Below are positions 37,341 through 47,505 of a stretch of 64,000 bases of DNA, piece by piece; within the stretch, counting starts at the first letter, position 1, and the number at the start of each line of letters is the position of its first letter. Source of the stretch: JAUWCL01 sp964599375 (GTDB lineage Bacteria; Krumholzibacteriota; Krumholzibacteriia; Krumholzibacteriales; Krumholzibacteriaceae). Location of the stretch: positions 1 to 64,000 of the forward strand of contig CAZREW010000005.1 in NCBI GenBank assembly GCA_964599375.1. Direction: 5' to 3'. A program made the translations under genes and the position numbers. The notes beneath the pieces were generated by a model. It saw only the letters and a program-made list of their open reading frames with translations, had not been told where the DNA came from and did no database searches.

Positions 37341-38873
37341 TCAGGTCCCGCTCCTCTCCTCTATCTGTCGTATCAGCCCCTTGAATATAAAGCGGTGAAA
37401 CGGGAGGAAGAAGTACCAGTACGCGCGGCCGAAGAGTGTCGACGTGAGGTAGCGGGCCGTCAGTGAAAGCTCCCTGTGGTCGCCGTGGTCGCCGATGTGG
37501 AACTCGAGCCATGCCTTGCCGGGCATCTTCATCTCGGCCCGAAGCAGCAGGCGCTTCGACTGGATGATGTCCTCGACACGCCAGAAATCGACGACGTCGT
37601 TAGCCCGCAGCCCGCACGCGCTCTTTCTCCCCCTCGTCGTCCCGACGCCCATGATGACCCGGTCGAACGCACCGCGGAGGCGCCACATCCAGTTGCCGCG
37701 GAACCATCCCTCCCTGCCCCCGATGCGGCATATCGAATCGAAGAGAGCGCCGGCGCCCTTGGCCGTCTCGAGCGAGCTGGAAGCGGAGTACATCGGGCGG
37801 CCGCGGACCTCGTCGAGAGTCATCGCCAGTTCGCTCGCGGGCGGATAGGCATCGGACCACCTCGTATGGACCCTGTCCTGTTCCTCGCGTGTCATCGCCC
37901 TCACGAGCGCCGTCCTGTAGGGAAGGGGATCGAACGGGATGATCTTCCGTATCCGGTCGTCCTCGCACACGACGTTGTTCTTGAGCCCTTCCATGAGGCT
38001 TATCGTCATCGGTCCCGGCACCGGCGTAAGAAGCCCGGCCACGTACCCGAACGTCCTCAGGCTGACCAGCGGCACTGTGAGGAAGAATCTGCGCCGATGG
38101 AGCACGCCGGCGACGGTCTTCATCATCTCCCTGTACGACATTATGTCGTCGCCGCCGATATCAAAGCCGCGCCCCGACGTCTCCTCCGACTCGAGCGAGC
38201 CGACCAGGTACTTTACGACATCGCGGATCGCTATCGGCTGGCAGAGGCTCCCCACCTCGCGGGGCACGATCATGAAGGGAAAGCGCCCGACGAGGTTCTT
38301 GAGGATCTCGTAGGAGGCGCTGCCCGAGCCGATGATAATAGCCGCGCGGAGTATCGTGACGGGCACCGGGCCCGCCCTGAGCCTCTCGGCCACTTCCATC
38401 CTGCTGCGAAGGTGGGTGGAGAGGTCGCTTCGCACGTCGCCGAGACCCCCGAGGTAGATGATCCTCCTGACCCCGCGTTCGGCGGCGACCTCCGCGAAAT
38501 TACCAGCCGCCTTCGCGTCCGCGCCGGCGAACTCGCCGGGACCGAGAAGCATCGAATGAATGAGGTAGTACGCCGTATCTACGCCTTCGAGGGCGCGGCC
38601 GAGGCTCTCCCTGTCGAACGCGTCGGCACGGACCGCCTCGACTCCCGGCCATCTCTGCTCGATCTCGGCGGCGGCTCCCCTGACCATCGCCCTGACACGG
38701 TATCCCCTGAGAAGAAGCTCGGGCACGAGCCTGCCGCCTATGTACCCCGAAGCGCCGGTCACAAGGACGGTGCCGATATCGTCCCGCGGCGAGGTCGGCA
38801 GATCCGCGCAGAAAGCGGTGTCGCTCTCGGGGTGGCCCAATCCTGTAACCGATTCACTCTTTTTCTTATTCAT
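37341..38873 (-). CDS. NAD(P)-binding SDR protein with DUF2867-like C-terminus
   Basis: A 510-residue protein. Residues of about 33-330 are an extended/atypical SDR domain with the nucleotide motif VTGASGYIGGRL, resembling NmrA/YbjT-type reductases. Residues of about 350-500 match the DUF2867 (SRPBCC-like) domain that often follows it (FDRVIMGVG, FWRVEDI, WLEFHIGDHG). The pair is common in bacteria; the substrate is unknown, and a reductive or lipid-related role is only a guess. The RBS is weak (AGGGA). Confidence 0.85.
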   Translation of the reverse strand: MNKKKSESVTGLGHPESDTAFCADLPTSPRDDIGTVLVTGASGYIGGRLVPELLLRGYRVRAMVRGAAAEIEQRWPGVEAVRADAFDRESLGRALEGVDTAYYLIHSMLLGPGEFAGADAKAAGNFAEVAAERGVRRIIYLGGLGDVRSDLSTHLRSRMEVAERLRAGPVPVTILRAAIIIGSGSASYEILKNLVGRFPFMIVPREVGSLCQPIAIRDVVKYLVGSLESEETSGRGFDIGGDDIMSYREMMKTVAGVLHRRRFFLTVPLVSLRTFGYVAGLLTPVPGPMTISLMEGLKNNVVCEDDRIRKIIPFDPLPYRTALVRAMTREEQDRVHTRWSDAYPPASELAMTLDEVRGRPMYSASSSLETAKGAGALFDSICRIGGREGWFRGNWMWRLRGAFDRVIMGVGTTRGRKSACGLRANDVVDFWRVEDIIQSKRLLLRAEMKMPGKAWLEFHIGDHGDHRELSLTARYLTSTLFGRAYWYFFLPFHRFIFKGLIRQIEERSGT

Positions 38874-38940
38874 GTGTCAATAATATCCCTGTAGCTCCGC
38901 ATGCACCATCGTTTCCATACTGCCTGCTGCGGATTCCAGA

Positions 38941-41223
38941 TCATTGCTCCACGACGACGACCGGGGCAGGGTCATGAAGGCGTTGTATGTATGGATCGAC
39001 TCCATCAGTCAGCCAGAGATCCATCTCCCCGCCACTGATCGTGACAGTGGCGATAAAACGTCCATCCGGGCTCCAGGCCGGCTGCCCTTCATTATTGTGC
39101 GCTTTGGTCATTATGGCAGCATGACTTCCGTCGGAAGTGACGAGGTAAACGTGCATCGATTCCCAATCCCTGGCCGATACCGCTATAGTTCGGCCATCGG
39201 GGCTCCACGATGGTTTAAAGTCCACTTTCGCCGGTGCGAGGGCGCGTATTGTCTCTAAAGTCTCGCGATCGTGTATATACAACCCATCACCTATTCGCAG
39301 AAAAGCGACATATCGCCCCCCGGGTGAGATCGAAGGGAAGGAACAGTCTCCCAGATCGGTCATACGCTCCAACCTCCCCTCATCCAGATCCTTTATCCAC
39401 ACCTCGCTCTGCCCTGAGCGGTCCGAACAGAACGCTATCTGCCGCCCGTCATCCGACCAGGATGGCGATCTGTCAACCGCCTTGTCGGTCGTAACGCGTT
39501 CGATTTCTCCGCTGCTCCTGCTTATGTATATATCGTAGTTGCCACTGTCATAATTCGCGAATGCGATGCTTTTTGAGTCGGGTGACCAGCTGATAGGATC
39601 ATCGATCAGTGAGGTCAACAGAATCAGCCTTGATCGACCTGTTCTGAAATCGATGACCCTGATTTCTCCCTTACCCGTTTTCTCATGCATCCGACAAGCG
39701 ATCACACTTCCATCAGGTGACCAGACAGGTCCATAAAGCGTTTCTCCCTTTCCGGCGAAGATCTGACGCTCTTCCGGCAATTCAACTTCACGGTTTATTC
39801 TATATATCAACACCCCGGGGAAATGTGCCCACTGCGCATACCTCAACTCTCCCCTTATCATTGTCCTGTCGAAGAGAAGAGGAAGGAGGACCGGGCGAAA
39901 ATTTTTAATGGTCTGATCGTGAAGGACAAGATATTCGATATTATCAGCATAGATATGTTCGATTATTTCCTCGTAAGGGGCGGCAGGTATCTCTATGTAT
40001 TCGCCCCCGGCGTAAAAAGCGAGATATGGTTTTCTGTCGGCAAAGCCATCCCCCGGCTTTATTCGAGGGGCGATCTGGGCTCCTACCTGTTTGGCCCAGT
40101 GATATCCGTTCGAGACCGGCAACGTGACCTGATCCCGGTTTATCCACCACCCGGTGACTATGGATATCACGATAAGGGCGATAAGAGATTTCCTCATTCC
40201 AGTCGATCGGAGCGCCTCAAGGCCAATAAGCGCGAAAAGAATGACTCCCGGAAGATAGGGAAATACGAATCTGATCTCACTGCGCGATGTAAACAGGGGA
40301 AAGATCACGAACGGGGCAAACAGGACGAGCGTGAAATGGCGTTTTTTCCAGATTCCGTATAGCGCCAGGATAAATAGGACAGGCATAGTATGCCGAATAA
40401 GCAGAATGATCTCCCGCGGAAGTCTTCTGAGATAGTAGAGAACGAAGTTGGTCTCCGCTTCTTCCCTGGCTACATCTTCGAGTGCGCGTTCCTTGCCGCC
40501 AAACTCTATCCACGCCTCACGCAGTTTCCAGTTGACTGAGCCGGAGCCAAAACTCTCGCTTTTGCGCAGCAGCACCAGCCGTCCCCGCGCCACCGATTCG
40601 ATGACCACGCCGACGCTATACACAAGTGCGCAGCCTGTGGCAAATCTGATCATCCGCCGTGGCCTGCGTAACAGCAGAAGTGTCAGTATTCCAGCTATGG
40701 CAAGAGATTCGGGCCTCGTTATCGAGGCGACTCCCAGACAGATACCGGCAGTGAAGTCCCTCTCGTTCGCAAACATCAGAAGGCCGAGCAATACCCAGAA
40801 GATCGCAAGAGATTCCGACATCGTGGTAGTCGTCATATGGATGAACAGGGGAATCGTCGCGAGGATAAGGCTTGCGGCTACAGCAAAAGGCCTGGACATC
40901 AGTTTCTTACACAGAAGGAAAAAGACGACCAGAGCACCGGTTCCAGCAAGTACAGAAACGAGCTGGGCGGCACGGACGCCATCTCTCACTACTGGAGTCA
41001 GCAGAGCTATGAAGGCCGGGTACCCTATAGGAAACACGCCGGGCCGATACGCTCCGGCAAGTATGGACCCTGCTTGCCTGATATAGTACGTGCCGTCATA
41101 GGAGACCAGGTCGAAAGTCCGCAGAAACGGGAGGCGAACCAGCAGTCCGACCAGGATGAGTGTGATAAAGATGGACCGGTCTCTCTGAGGAAACGACAAT
41201 GCGTAGCCCTTCTTTTGCCTCAT
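38941..41223 (-). CDS. GT-C-like membrane glycosyltransferase fused to a TolB-type propeller
   Basis: A 760-residue protein. The first 450 residues have about ten membrane helices; the first external loop has DLVSYDGTYYIRQAG, like the acidic loop of PMT/ArnT-type (GT39/GT83) glycosyltransferases. Residues of about 490-750 form a WD40-like/TolB propeller with six PxWSPDG repeats. This joins a membrane sugar-transfer domain to a periplasmic propeller, an uncommon fusion. The start at 41223 was chosen because GAGGT lies five bases before it. The acceptor and sugar are unknown. Confidence 0.8.
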   Translation of the reverse strand: MRQKKGYALSFPQRDRSIFITLILVGLLVRLPFLRTFDLVSYDGTYYIRQAGSILAGAYRPGVFPIGYPAFIALLTPVVRDGVRAAQLVSVLAGTGALVVFFLLCKKLMSRPFAVAASLILATIPLFIHMTTTTMSESLAIFWVLLGLLMFANERDFTAGICLGVASITRPESLAIAGILTLLLLRRPRRMIRFATGCALVYSVGVVIESVARGRLVLLRKSESFGSGSVNWKLREAWIEFGGKERALEDVAREEAETNFVLYYLRRLPREIILLIRHTMPVLFILALYGIWKKRHFTLVLFAPFVIFPLFTSRSEIRFVFPYLPGVILFALIGLEALRSTGMRKSLIALIVISIVTGWWINRDQVTLPVSNGYHWAKQVGAQIAPRIKPGDGFADRKPYLAFYAGGEYIEIPAAPYEEIIEHIYADNIEYLVLHDQTIKNFRPVLLPLLFDRTMIRGELRYAQWAHFPGVLIYRINREVELPEERQIFAGKGETLYGPVWSPDGSVIACRMHEKTGKGEIRVIDFRTGRSRLILLTSLIDDPISWSPDSKSIAFANYDSGNYDIYISRSSGEIERVTTDKAVDRSPSWSDDGRQIAFCSDRSGQSEVWIKDLDEGRLERMTDLGDCSFPSISPGGRYVAFLRIGDGLYIHDRETLETIRALAPAKVDFKPSWSPDGRTIAVSARDWESMHVYLVTSDGSHAAIMTKAHNNEGQPAWSPDGRFIATVTISGGEMDLWLTDGVDPYIQRLHDPAPVVVVEQ

Positions 41224-41421
41224 GGTAACCTCATTATATATCATGCGATGCTTCGCTTCATACGGAATTATCCCAAGCCCTGACATACCCTGTCTGAACC
41301 TTTACTTTCCCTGATAAAAAGCGTTTTGGGCCCGCCGCCGGTCTGTAGTATATTATTCCATCCGCGGGCGGCCGGCCGGATGCCGCCACGATATCCCTCA
41401 ACCCCTTGACGGAGAGGACCT

Positions 41422-42900
41422 ATGGAAAAAGCCGTAAAGCTTCTAAAGGATTCGAAGGCTGCCAGGTTCACCGTCCTGTTCATGATCAGCGTCCTGATGT
41501 TCGGGACGTACTGGTTCCAGGACGGCCTCGGACCTCTGAAGTCTCTCTTCGAGAGCCAGCTGGGATTCACAAGCTCCCAGTTCGGACTACTCATCAGCTC
41601 CACAACCTGGGCCAACCTGGCCCTGATGATCATCGTCGGAGGAATAGCCCTCGACCGCTGGGGGATCCGCAAGACAGGCATCATCCTCGCCGTCATCGCT
41701 ACGCTGGGCGCCTACATCGTGTGGCTCGGCAGCAAGGGCACTTTCGGCACGAGCAAGAACCAGATGCTCTGGTCGATGGTCGTGGGACGAATACTCTTCG
41801 GAATAGGGCTGGAGACGACGTGCGTGCTGATCAGCCGAACGATCGTCAAATGGTTCAAGGGTAAAGAGCTGGCGTTCGCGATGGGGATGAACATCGTGGT
41901 CGGAAGGCTCGGAAGCTTCATGGCCATCTCGTTCTCGCTGGATCTGGGCGGCGGTAGCCTCAGCAACGCCCTGGTCATCTCGGCGTCGATCATCCTTCTC
42001 GGCACCCTGCTCTTCATCGCGTACCTCGGCCTCGACAAGAAGCTCGACAGGCAACTGGCCGAAGAGGCCGCCGGCAGCGGCGTGGAGGTGCACGAGGACG
42101 AGTTCAAGTTCAGCGACCTCGTGAAGCTGATCACGGACCACTCGTTCATTTTCATCTCTCTTCTCTGCGTTGCGTTCTATTCGGCGGTCTTCCCGTTCCT
42201 GCAGTACGCTCCGGATCTGCTGGTGAACAAGTTCGGTTTTACATACACTCTTCCCGACCTGTCGGGAGCGTCTTTCTTCCATAAGGTAGGCGCCTACCTT
42301 ACGAACGGACCGAAGGTCAGCGGGCTTATCCCGCTCGGCACGATCATCTTCACCCCGATCTTCGGCCGCCTGGTGGACGCGAAGGGCAAGGCCGCCTCGC
42401 TGATGATCCTCGGCTCGGTCCTCCTTATCTACGCTCACCTGACACTCTCGGTGCTTAACAGCAGGATCCTAGGGTACACCGGGCTGTTCTCCCTGGGGAT
42501 AGCCTTCTCGCTGGTCCCGGCCGCGATGTGGCCGTCGGTCGCTAAGATCGTAGCCGAGAACAGGCTAGGGACCGCCTACGCCACGATGTTCACGATCCAG
42601 AACTACGGCCTCTCGCTCTTCTACTTCGGAATCGGCAAGGTGCTCGACCTTGTCAATCCCAAGGTGGTAAGCCAGATACAGACCACGCGCGGGGAACTTG
42701 CGGCGCAGGGCCTGAGCCCCGAGAAGATCTCCGCGAAGATCGACCACATGCGGGCCACTGGAGAGATCGCGACGTACAACTATACGATCCCGATCCTGAT
42801 GCTCGTGGCGCTCGGCGTCATCTCGATCTACCTCGCGTTCCTGCTCAAGCGAGCGGACAAGAGGCAGAACTACGGGCTGGAGCGGCCATCGGGTCAGTAG
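41422..42900 (+). CDS. MFS transporter
   Basis: A 492-residue major facilitator superfamily protein with about 12 helices. The loop 2-3 motif is visible as GGIALDRWGIRK, and a large central loop (about 200-230) is acidic. The general outline resembles the MFSD1/oxalate:formate-antiporter-like branch. GGAGAGGA precedes the ATG. It is a single gene with a terminator. The substrate cannot be told from sequence. Confidence 0.88.
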   Translation: MEKAVKLLKDSKAARFTVLFMISVLMFGTYWFQDGLGPLKSLFESQLGFTSSQFGLLISSTTWANLALMIIVGGIALDRWGIRKTGIILAVIATLGAYIVWLGSKGTFGTSKNQMLWSMVVGRILFGIGLETTCVLISRTIVKWFKGKELAFAMGMNIVVGRLGSFMAISFSLDLGGGSLSNALVISASIILLGTLLFIAYLGLDKKLDRQLAEEAAGSGVEVHEDEFKFSDLVKLITDHSFIFISLLCVAFYSAVFPFLQYAPDLLVNKFGFTYTLPDLSGASFFHKVGAYLTNGPKVSGLIPLGTIIFTPIFGRLVDAKGKAASLMILGSVLLIYAHLTLSVLNSRILGYTGLFSLGIAFSLVPAAMWPSVAKIVAENRLGTAYATMFTIQNYGLSLFYFGIGKVLDLVNPKVVSQIQTTRGELAAQGLSPEKISAKIDHMRATGEIATYNYTIPILMLVALGVISIYLAFLLKRADKRQNYGLERPSGQ

Positions 42901-42927
42901 AGTCCGGCAGAAGACATATATAAAGGA

Positions 42928-42958
42928 AGAGCCGCCCCTTCGCGGGGGCGGCTCTTTT
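42928..42958 (+). terminator. Rho-independent terminator of the MFS gene
   Basis: An 11-base perfect stem AGAGCCGCCCC / GGGGCGGCTCT with a six-base TTCGCG loop is followed by TTT. Confidence 0.85.
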
Positions 42959-42979
42959 GCTGTCCCGGACGCGGCCGTC

Positions 42980-43240
42980 TCAGTCCTCGACGACCTTGAA
43001 CACCTGGTCGTGGGTCCTGACCCTGTCTTTTACCTTTATCCCGACCTCAGAGCCGGCCGGCGCCTCCTCGACCGATTTGTGGTCGACCTGCATCGAGGTG
43101 ATCTTCTGCTTGAAGTCGGTCGTGTGCCCCTTGAAATGGAGCGTGTCGCCCACGCTGATCCCCTCTGAGGTCACCTCGATCGCTACGACCTCGATATGGG
43201 CGAAATAATCCTCCACCCTGCCTACTTCGATCTCAGACAT
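42980..43240 (-). CDS. EF-Tu domain II-like small protein
   Basis: An 86-residue protein made only of a translation-factor domain II-like beta-barrel (GRVEDYFAHIEVVAIEV, GDTLHFKGHTTDF, QKITSMQVDHKSV). Such stand-alone proteins are annotated as translation-elongation-factor-like and resemble the C-terminal barrel of U32 peptidases. Its role is not known. ATG 43240 follows AGAGGAGG; an in-frame longer start lacks an RBS. It converges with the MFS gene. Confidence 0.85.
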   Translation of the reverse strand: MSEIEVGRVEDYFAHIEVVAIEVTSEGISVGDTLHFKGHTTDFKQKITSMQVDHKSVEEAPAGSEVGIKVKDRVRTHDQVFKVVED

Positions 43241-43352
43241 GACAACCTCCTCTGAGCAGCACCATGCGCCATGACCGGCAGGCATTGTCTACCTCCCGTA
43301 AATATCCTGATTTGCCTGCGGGTGAAGCCGTTAATATAATAGCACAGGATCT

Positions 43353-44783
43353 CTAGTATTTGAAGTAAAGTTCCCAGCGCAGGAAATGGGAGTAGTCGCT
43401 CCCGTCCGCGTAGAAGTCGCCGGGCATGAGGACCTCCCAGAGGAAATGCCCGCTCAGGTAGGCGGTCCAGTTCCACTTCAGTCTCAGCGTCGAGAGATTG
43501 CCGCGGAAGTTCCCGTCGCCAAAGACCTCTTTCGTGGGGTCCGGCGGCGGCTCGAACGCGTACATCCAGTAGAGCTTCCAGTCGGCCTGGAACCTCGGAT
43601 GGTCCTTCCAGGCAAGGTTGAGCCAGCCGGCCCCGAGGTTCTCCCAGTAGGCGATACCGCGTTCATTGACCAGAGTATATATGTAAAGCTCGCTCCACTT
43701 GGGCCATCGCGAGTAGACAGGGTCCCACCCCTCGTACTCCTGCGTCTCAGGCTTGTCGCCCGAGAGGGCGAGGCCGCCCAGCCCGATCTCGAGGGGTATG
43801 TCGTCCCAGGGAAGGTCGTACAGCCCCCAGATGTATCCGCCCCAGCCGATCCTGCGCGCGTCGCCCCGGTCCCCCAGCTGCGAGGCCCACTCGATCCCGA
43901 ACTCGAAATCCTCCCGGGCTTTACCGGTCGCCCGAGCCCCTATCGTGTGGATGTTACTCTCGGGGTAAACGCCGTCGGGGTCGTCCTCGTTCTTGTAGAA
44001 GTAGTAGGCTTCGAGCTTCTTGCCGCCGAGAGACTCGTCGGTGTAGTAGAGTCCCGCGCCGGTCTCGTCCCACTCGATGAGGCTGCGGTCCTGGCTGTTG
44101 ATGACCGGGAGGTACTCGTCCTTTTCGGGGTCCGAGATAAAATGCACGTCGAGCCTGCGCCTGCCCCAATCGCCCTGAAGAAGGACCGCGTTGAAGTAGG
44201 CCGTCCTCGACCCGTCGAGCGGGCCCCCGTCCCAGCAGATCAGCCCCTCGCCGTAGAAAAGGTTCTGCCGTCCCACCTTGAACCCGTATGGCGTGTAGTC
44301 GAGCTTCTTTCCCTCTATGTAGAGACTCTCGAAAACGACCTCGTCCCAGATGAAGCCGGTGCCGGCGGGACCGTCCTCAGGCTTGAGCCAGTACCGGTGC
44401 TCGTTGTTGAGCATCGCGTAGACCTTCCACCACTCGTTCGGGTTGTAAGCCCCCCAGAGCTGCGTGCGCATCCGGAAATAGTGCCGGTCGTCGAAGCCGT
44501 CAGTATCCAGGTCGAACGGATTGGCAATATATGTCTCCCTGAGGCGGAATCGAACACCCCACTGCCAGGTCGGCACTTTCTTCTCGACGGCGGGTGGCTG
44601 GCGCTGTAACGGCTTTTCCGCCTCGAGCGCCGCGGAGGTGTCCCTGTCAGCCTGCTTCAGGCCCGTCGCATATATCTCTCCGGCGCGCACCGCGCGGGGC
44701 GATACAGCGATGAGGATGAATAGGATCATATAGAGGCGAAACTGCGCCCCTGCCGTCATATCGCTCCATTCTCGACCGTACAT
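43353..44783 (-). CDS. Alginate-export-family outer-membrane porin
   Basis: A 476-residue barrel protein resembling the alginate export (AlgE-like) family. It has a signal peptide ending AVRA, then about 16-18 strands rich in aromatic residues (RFRLRETYIANPF, KVGRQNLFYGEG, GWLNLAW). It ends LRWELYFKY, with the final aromatic typical of barrels. The family includes alginate and acidic-polysaccharide channels; this member may simply be a general porin. The start at 44783 has AAGGAGCG at the right distance. Confidence 0.8.
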   Translation of the reverse strand: MYGREWSDMTAGAQFRLYMILFILIAVSPRAVRAGEIYATGLKQADRDTSAALEAEKPLQRQPPAVEKKVPTWQWGVRFRLRETYIANPFDLDTDGFDDRHYFRMRTQLWGAYNPNEWWKVYAMLNNEHRYWLKPEDGPAGTGFIWDEVVFESLYIEGKKLDYTPYGFKVGRQNLFYGEGLICWDGGPLDGSRTAYFNAVLLQGDWGRRRLDVHFISDPEKDEYLPVINSQDRSLIEWDETGAGLYYTDESLGGKKLEAYYFYKNEDDPDGVYPESNIHTIGARATGKAREDFEFGIEWASQLGDRGDARRIGWGGYIWGLYDLPWDDIPLEIGLGGLALSGDKPETQEYEGWDPVYSRWPKWSELYIYTLVNERGIAYWENLGAGWLNLAWKDHPRFQADWKLYWMYAFEPPPDPTKEVFGDGNFRGNLSTLRLKWNWTAYLSGHFLWEVLMPGDFYADGSDYSHFLRWELYFKY

Positions 44784-44934
44784 CACGCTCCTTCCGGGCA
44801 TGCCAGGTTGCCGCAATCCCTTTTCCGGTACGACTATAAACGAATTCCTTTTTTCGCCGCCATATAAAATGTATTATTAAATCAGCACCCACCCGTACCT
44901 CACAGGACTGGCACCGCACCGGAAGGAGCGAGCC

Positions 44935-47412
44935 GTGAGAAAAAAATCCCCTGTTCTTTTGCTTATAGCCGTGATGACAGCCGGAATCGCCTCCGCGCCG
45001 CGGGCCTATTCGGAACCGGCAGCCGCGCGAGACAAGATGGACTCGCAGATGCGCTTCCAGCAGGACATGCGGGAAGCGCCGATGAAGACCGCCGATCCGC
45101 GCCGTGCCATGCTCGGCGCCGCAGGCGGAGAAAGGGCTACGGCAACGGTCAAGTTCGACCACGTCCTCACCGCGGCAGAGATCGCCGATCTCGAGTCGCG
45201 AGGGATCGAGTTCTACCGTGTCGGCGGGCAGATAGCGCGGACGGCGGCGATCTACCCCGTCAGGGTCCCGTGGGACGGTATCGACGGGCTCGGCACGCGC
45301 CGCGAGGTGCTGAGGCTCGAATCGAGCTGGAAGCCTGCCGTCTACCCGGCGCTCGACGTCAGCCGCCCGGAGATCGGGGCGGATTCTGCATGGACATTCG
45401 ATGACCCGCTGGGCTTCCCCATCACCGGCAGAGGAAAGCGCGTCGCCGACTTCGACACGGGCATAGACGTCTTTCACCCTTCATTCTTCTATGCTGACGG
45501 GGATACGTTCAACTGGGTCGACGACAACGGCAACGGCATGTTCGACCCGGGTTACGACTTCGTCGATCTGAACCACAACGACAGCTTCGACTTCGGTGAG
45601 ATCCTGAGGCTCCGCGACGGCTTTATACTGGACTACGCCGCAGTCTGGGGCAGCGGGCCACCGGCGAACAACGACAATATCTACCAGACCTACTGGGACT
45701 GGATATACGCCGACCAGAACTACAACGGGAAGAGGGATTTCGGCCCTTCGGCCGGGTTCAGCGAAAGCACGCCCGGGTTCGGCGAGCCCACTTTCGTGTC
45801 GCTCGATGATAACCACAACGGCACGCTCGACGTCGGCGAAAGGCTCGTCCAGCTCGGGACCTCCAAGATATACGCGACCGTCGCCACCGACTCGACCGAG
45901 CGTGTTCGAGGCACTGACCTGATACTGTCCGAAGACGACACGAACGGGCACGGAACGTCGGTGATGGGCATCGTCGCGGGCGGAACGCGCCGGCTGCACA
46001 GGTTCTGCGGCATCGCCCCCGACGCTGAGCTGCTAGCAGGCTATTACTTCTCCGGCCTGCCCATCTCCTATCTCGTCCCGTGGGCAAGGTCGCGGGGAGC
46101 GGACGTGATGCTCTACGAATTCGGCGGATTCGTCTGGGACTACCTCGATGGCTCTTCGCTGGAAGAGGAAGTCATATCCATAGAGAACGAGACGATCATA
46201 CAGATAACGCCTTCCGGCAACCTCGGCCGCGGCAGAAAGCACGCGATCACCACTGTCCCTTCCGGCGGCAGCCGGACACTCCTGATCAGTGTGCCGACCT
46301 ACAACGGGAACAGCATCCTGTTCGTGTACGGTTCGACTCTCTGGCTGGGAGGCCTGGATGATCTGACCTTCAGGCTGTTGACACCGCTGGGCACGCAGAT
46401 AGAGCTGACCGGAGGATGGCAGCCAGTGGACAATTACTACGTATGGACGGACATGTCGACGAGCGTCCGCGGCACCAACAAGATCGACCTCTACATCGAC
46501 CACAACACCAACCTCGACGCCATGGGATCATGGCAACTGACTGTCGAGAACGGGTCCGGCGCGAGCGTAGAGATCATAAGCAACATCGCAGACAATCTCT
46601 CTTCGTGGGCGGACGGCGCTGAGTTCACCAATTATTTCACTGACGAGCGTAACGTCACCTGGCCGGCCACCTGCGACAGCGCCTTCTGCAACGGATCGTA
46701 TTCGACGCGCGGATTCGAGGGATACGGAGGAGTCGGCGGCGGGTCGATCCCGGTCGGGGAGATCAGCGCGTTCAGCGGGCGCGGCGAGAGGATAGACGGG
46801 AAACACCTGCTCGACATAGTCTCTCCGGGGAACTATGACGTCTACTCGACGATGTCTCATACGACCAGCGACAATTACCCGATCGGCTCCTACCGCCAAT
46901 TCAGCGGGACCAGTGCCGCGGGGCCGCACGTCGCCGCGGCGGCGGCCCTCGTCCAGCAGGCCTGGCCGGGCGCGATGATGCCCGAGGTGGAGCTGCTGCT
47001 TGCGGCGCACGCTCTCGAGGACGGGTTTACCGGACCGGTCTACAACGATACCTGGGGATACGGGAAGCTCCGCATACTCGGCGCAATAGGGGTGGCGTCC
47101 GGAGTCGAAGACATGGCTGGAGGCAGGGTCACACCGGCTCTGCTTCTCGACCAGAACTACCCAAATCCCTTCAATCCTTCGACCTGGATCCCCTTCTACC
47201 TGCCGTCAGCCGGGCAAATGACGATCAGGATATACGACGTCAGCGGCGGACTGGTCAGGACGCTTCGGGACAGGTGGATGGGCGAGGGCGCGCACAGCGT
47301 GACGTGGGACGGCAGGGACGGATCCGGCCACAGCGCCGCGTCCGGCATCTATTTCTGCGTCCTCGAGCAGGGAGGGAAGAAGCAGGCACGGAAGATGGTG
47401 CTCCTGAGATAG
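44935..47412 (+). CDS. Secreted subtilisin-like (S8) protease with FlgD-like sorting module
   Basis: An 825-residue secreted serine protease. GTG 44935 follows GGAAGGAGC; the signal peptide ends near residue 26. The S8 catalytic triad is complete: Asp174 in VADFDTGID, His339 in NGHGTSVMG and Ser660 in FSGTSAAGPHVAA. The region before it (about 65-150) resembles an inhibitor-I9-like propeptide. A long insert between Asp and His contains DxNxNG-type acidic loops that could bind calcium. The last 80 residues are a FlgD-like sorting module (NYPNPFNPSTWI, DVSGGLVRTL, RKMVLLR). Confidence 0.93.
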   Translation: MRKKSPVLLLIAVMTAGIASAPRAYSEPAAARDKMDSQMRFQQDMREAPMKTADPRRAMLGAAGGERATATVKFDHVLTAAEIADLESRGIEFYRVGGQIARTAAIYPVRVPWDGIDGLGTRREVLRLESSWKPAVYPALDVSRPEIGADSAWTFDDPLGFPITGRGKRVADFDTGIDVFHPSFFYADGDTFNWVDDNGNGMFDPGYDFVDLNHNDSFDFGEILRLRDGFILDYAAVWGSGPPANNDNIYQTYWDWIYADQNYNGKRDFGPSAGFSESTPGFGEPTFVSLDDNHNGTLDVGERLVQLGTSKIYATVATDSTERVRGTDLILSEDDTNGHGTSVMGIVAGGTRRLHRFCGIAPDAELLAGYYFSGLPISYLVPWARSRGADVMLYEFGGFVWDYLDGSSLEEEVISIENETIIQITPSGNLGRGRKHAITTVPSGGSRTLLISVPTYNGNSILFVYGSTLWLGGLDDLTFRLLTPLGTQIELTGGWQPVDNYYVWTDMSTSVRGTNKIDLYIDHNTNLDAMGSWQLTVENGSGASVEIISNIADNLSSWADGAEFTNYFTDERNVTWPATCDSAFCNGSYSTRGFEGYGGVGGGSIPVGEISAFSGRGERIDGKHLLDIVSPGNYDVYSTMSHTTSDNYPIGSYRQFSGTSAAGPHVAAAAALVQQAWPGAMMPEVELLLAAHALEDGFTGPVYNDTWGYGKLRILGAIGVASGVEDMAGGRVTPALLLDQNYPNPFNPSTWIPFYLPSAGQMTIRIYDVSGGLVRTLRDRWMGEGAHSVTWDGRDGSGHSAASGIYFCVLEQGGKKQARKMVLLR

Positions 47413-47470
47413 GCGGCGCGGTGGCGGATAGGTAATATCGCCCAAATCGCCGGTCCCGGATTAAAAGATA

Positions 47471-47499
47471 TTGAGCAGCGTGCGGGCCGGTAATATAAT
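47471..47499 (+). promoter_or_regulatory. Sigma-70-type promoter of the candidate RNA
   Basis: TTGAGC (47471-47476), a 17-base spacer and TATAAT (47494-47499) lie directly before the structured segment, which has no convincing coding frame. Transcription would begin near 47506. Confidence 0.6.
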
Positions 47500-47505
47500 T
47501 CGTAT

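Noticed and set aside
37476..38894. Long plus-strand frame of 472 codons opposite the SDR gene
   Set aside because: Antisense shadow of a GC-rich gene: rich in Arg, His, Pro and Glu, with no domain, RBS or promoter, whereas the minus frame encodes a clear SDR-DUF2867 protein.
43386..44609. Plus-strand frame of 407 codons opposite the porin gene
   Set aside because: Valine/proline/arginine-rich shadow without signal or domain; the minus strand encodes the barrel protein.
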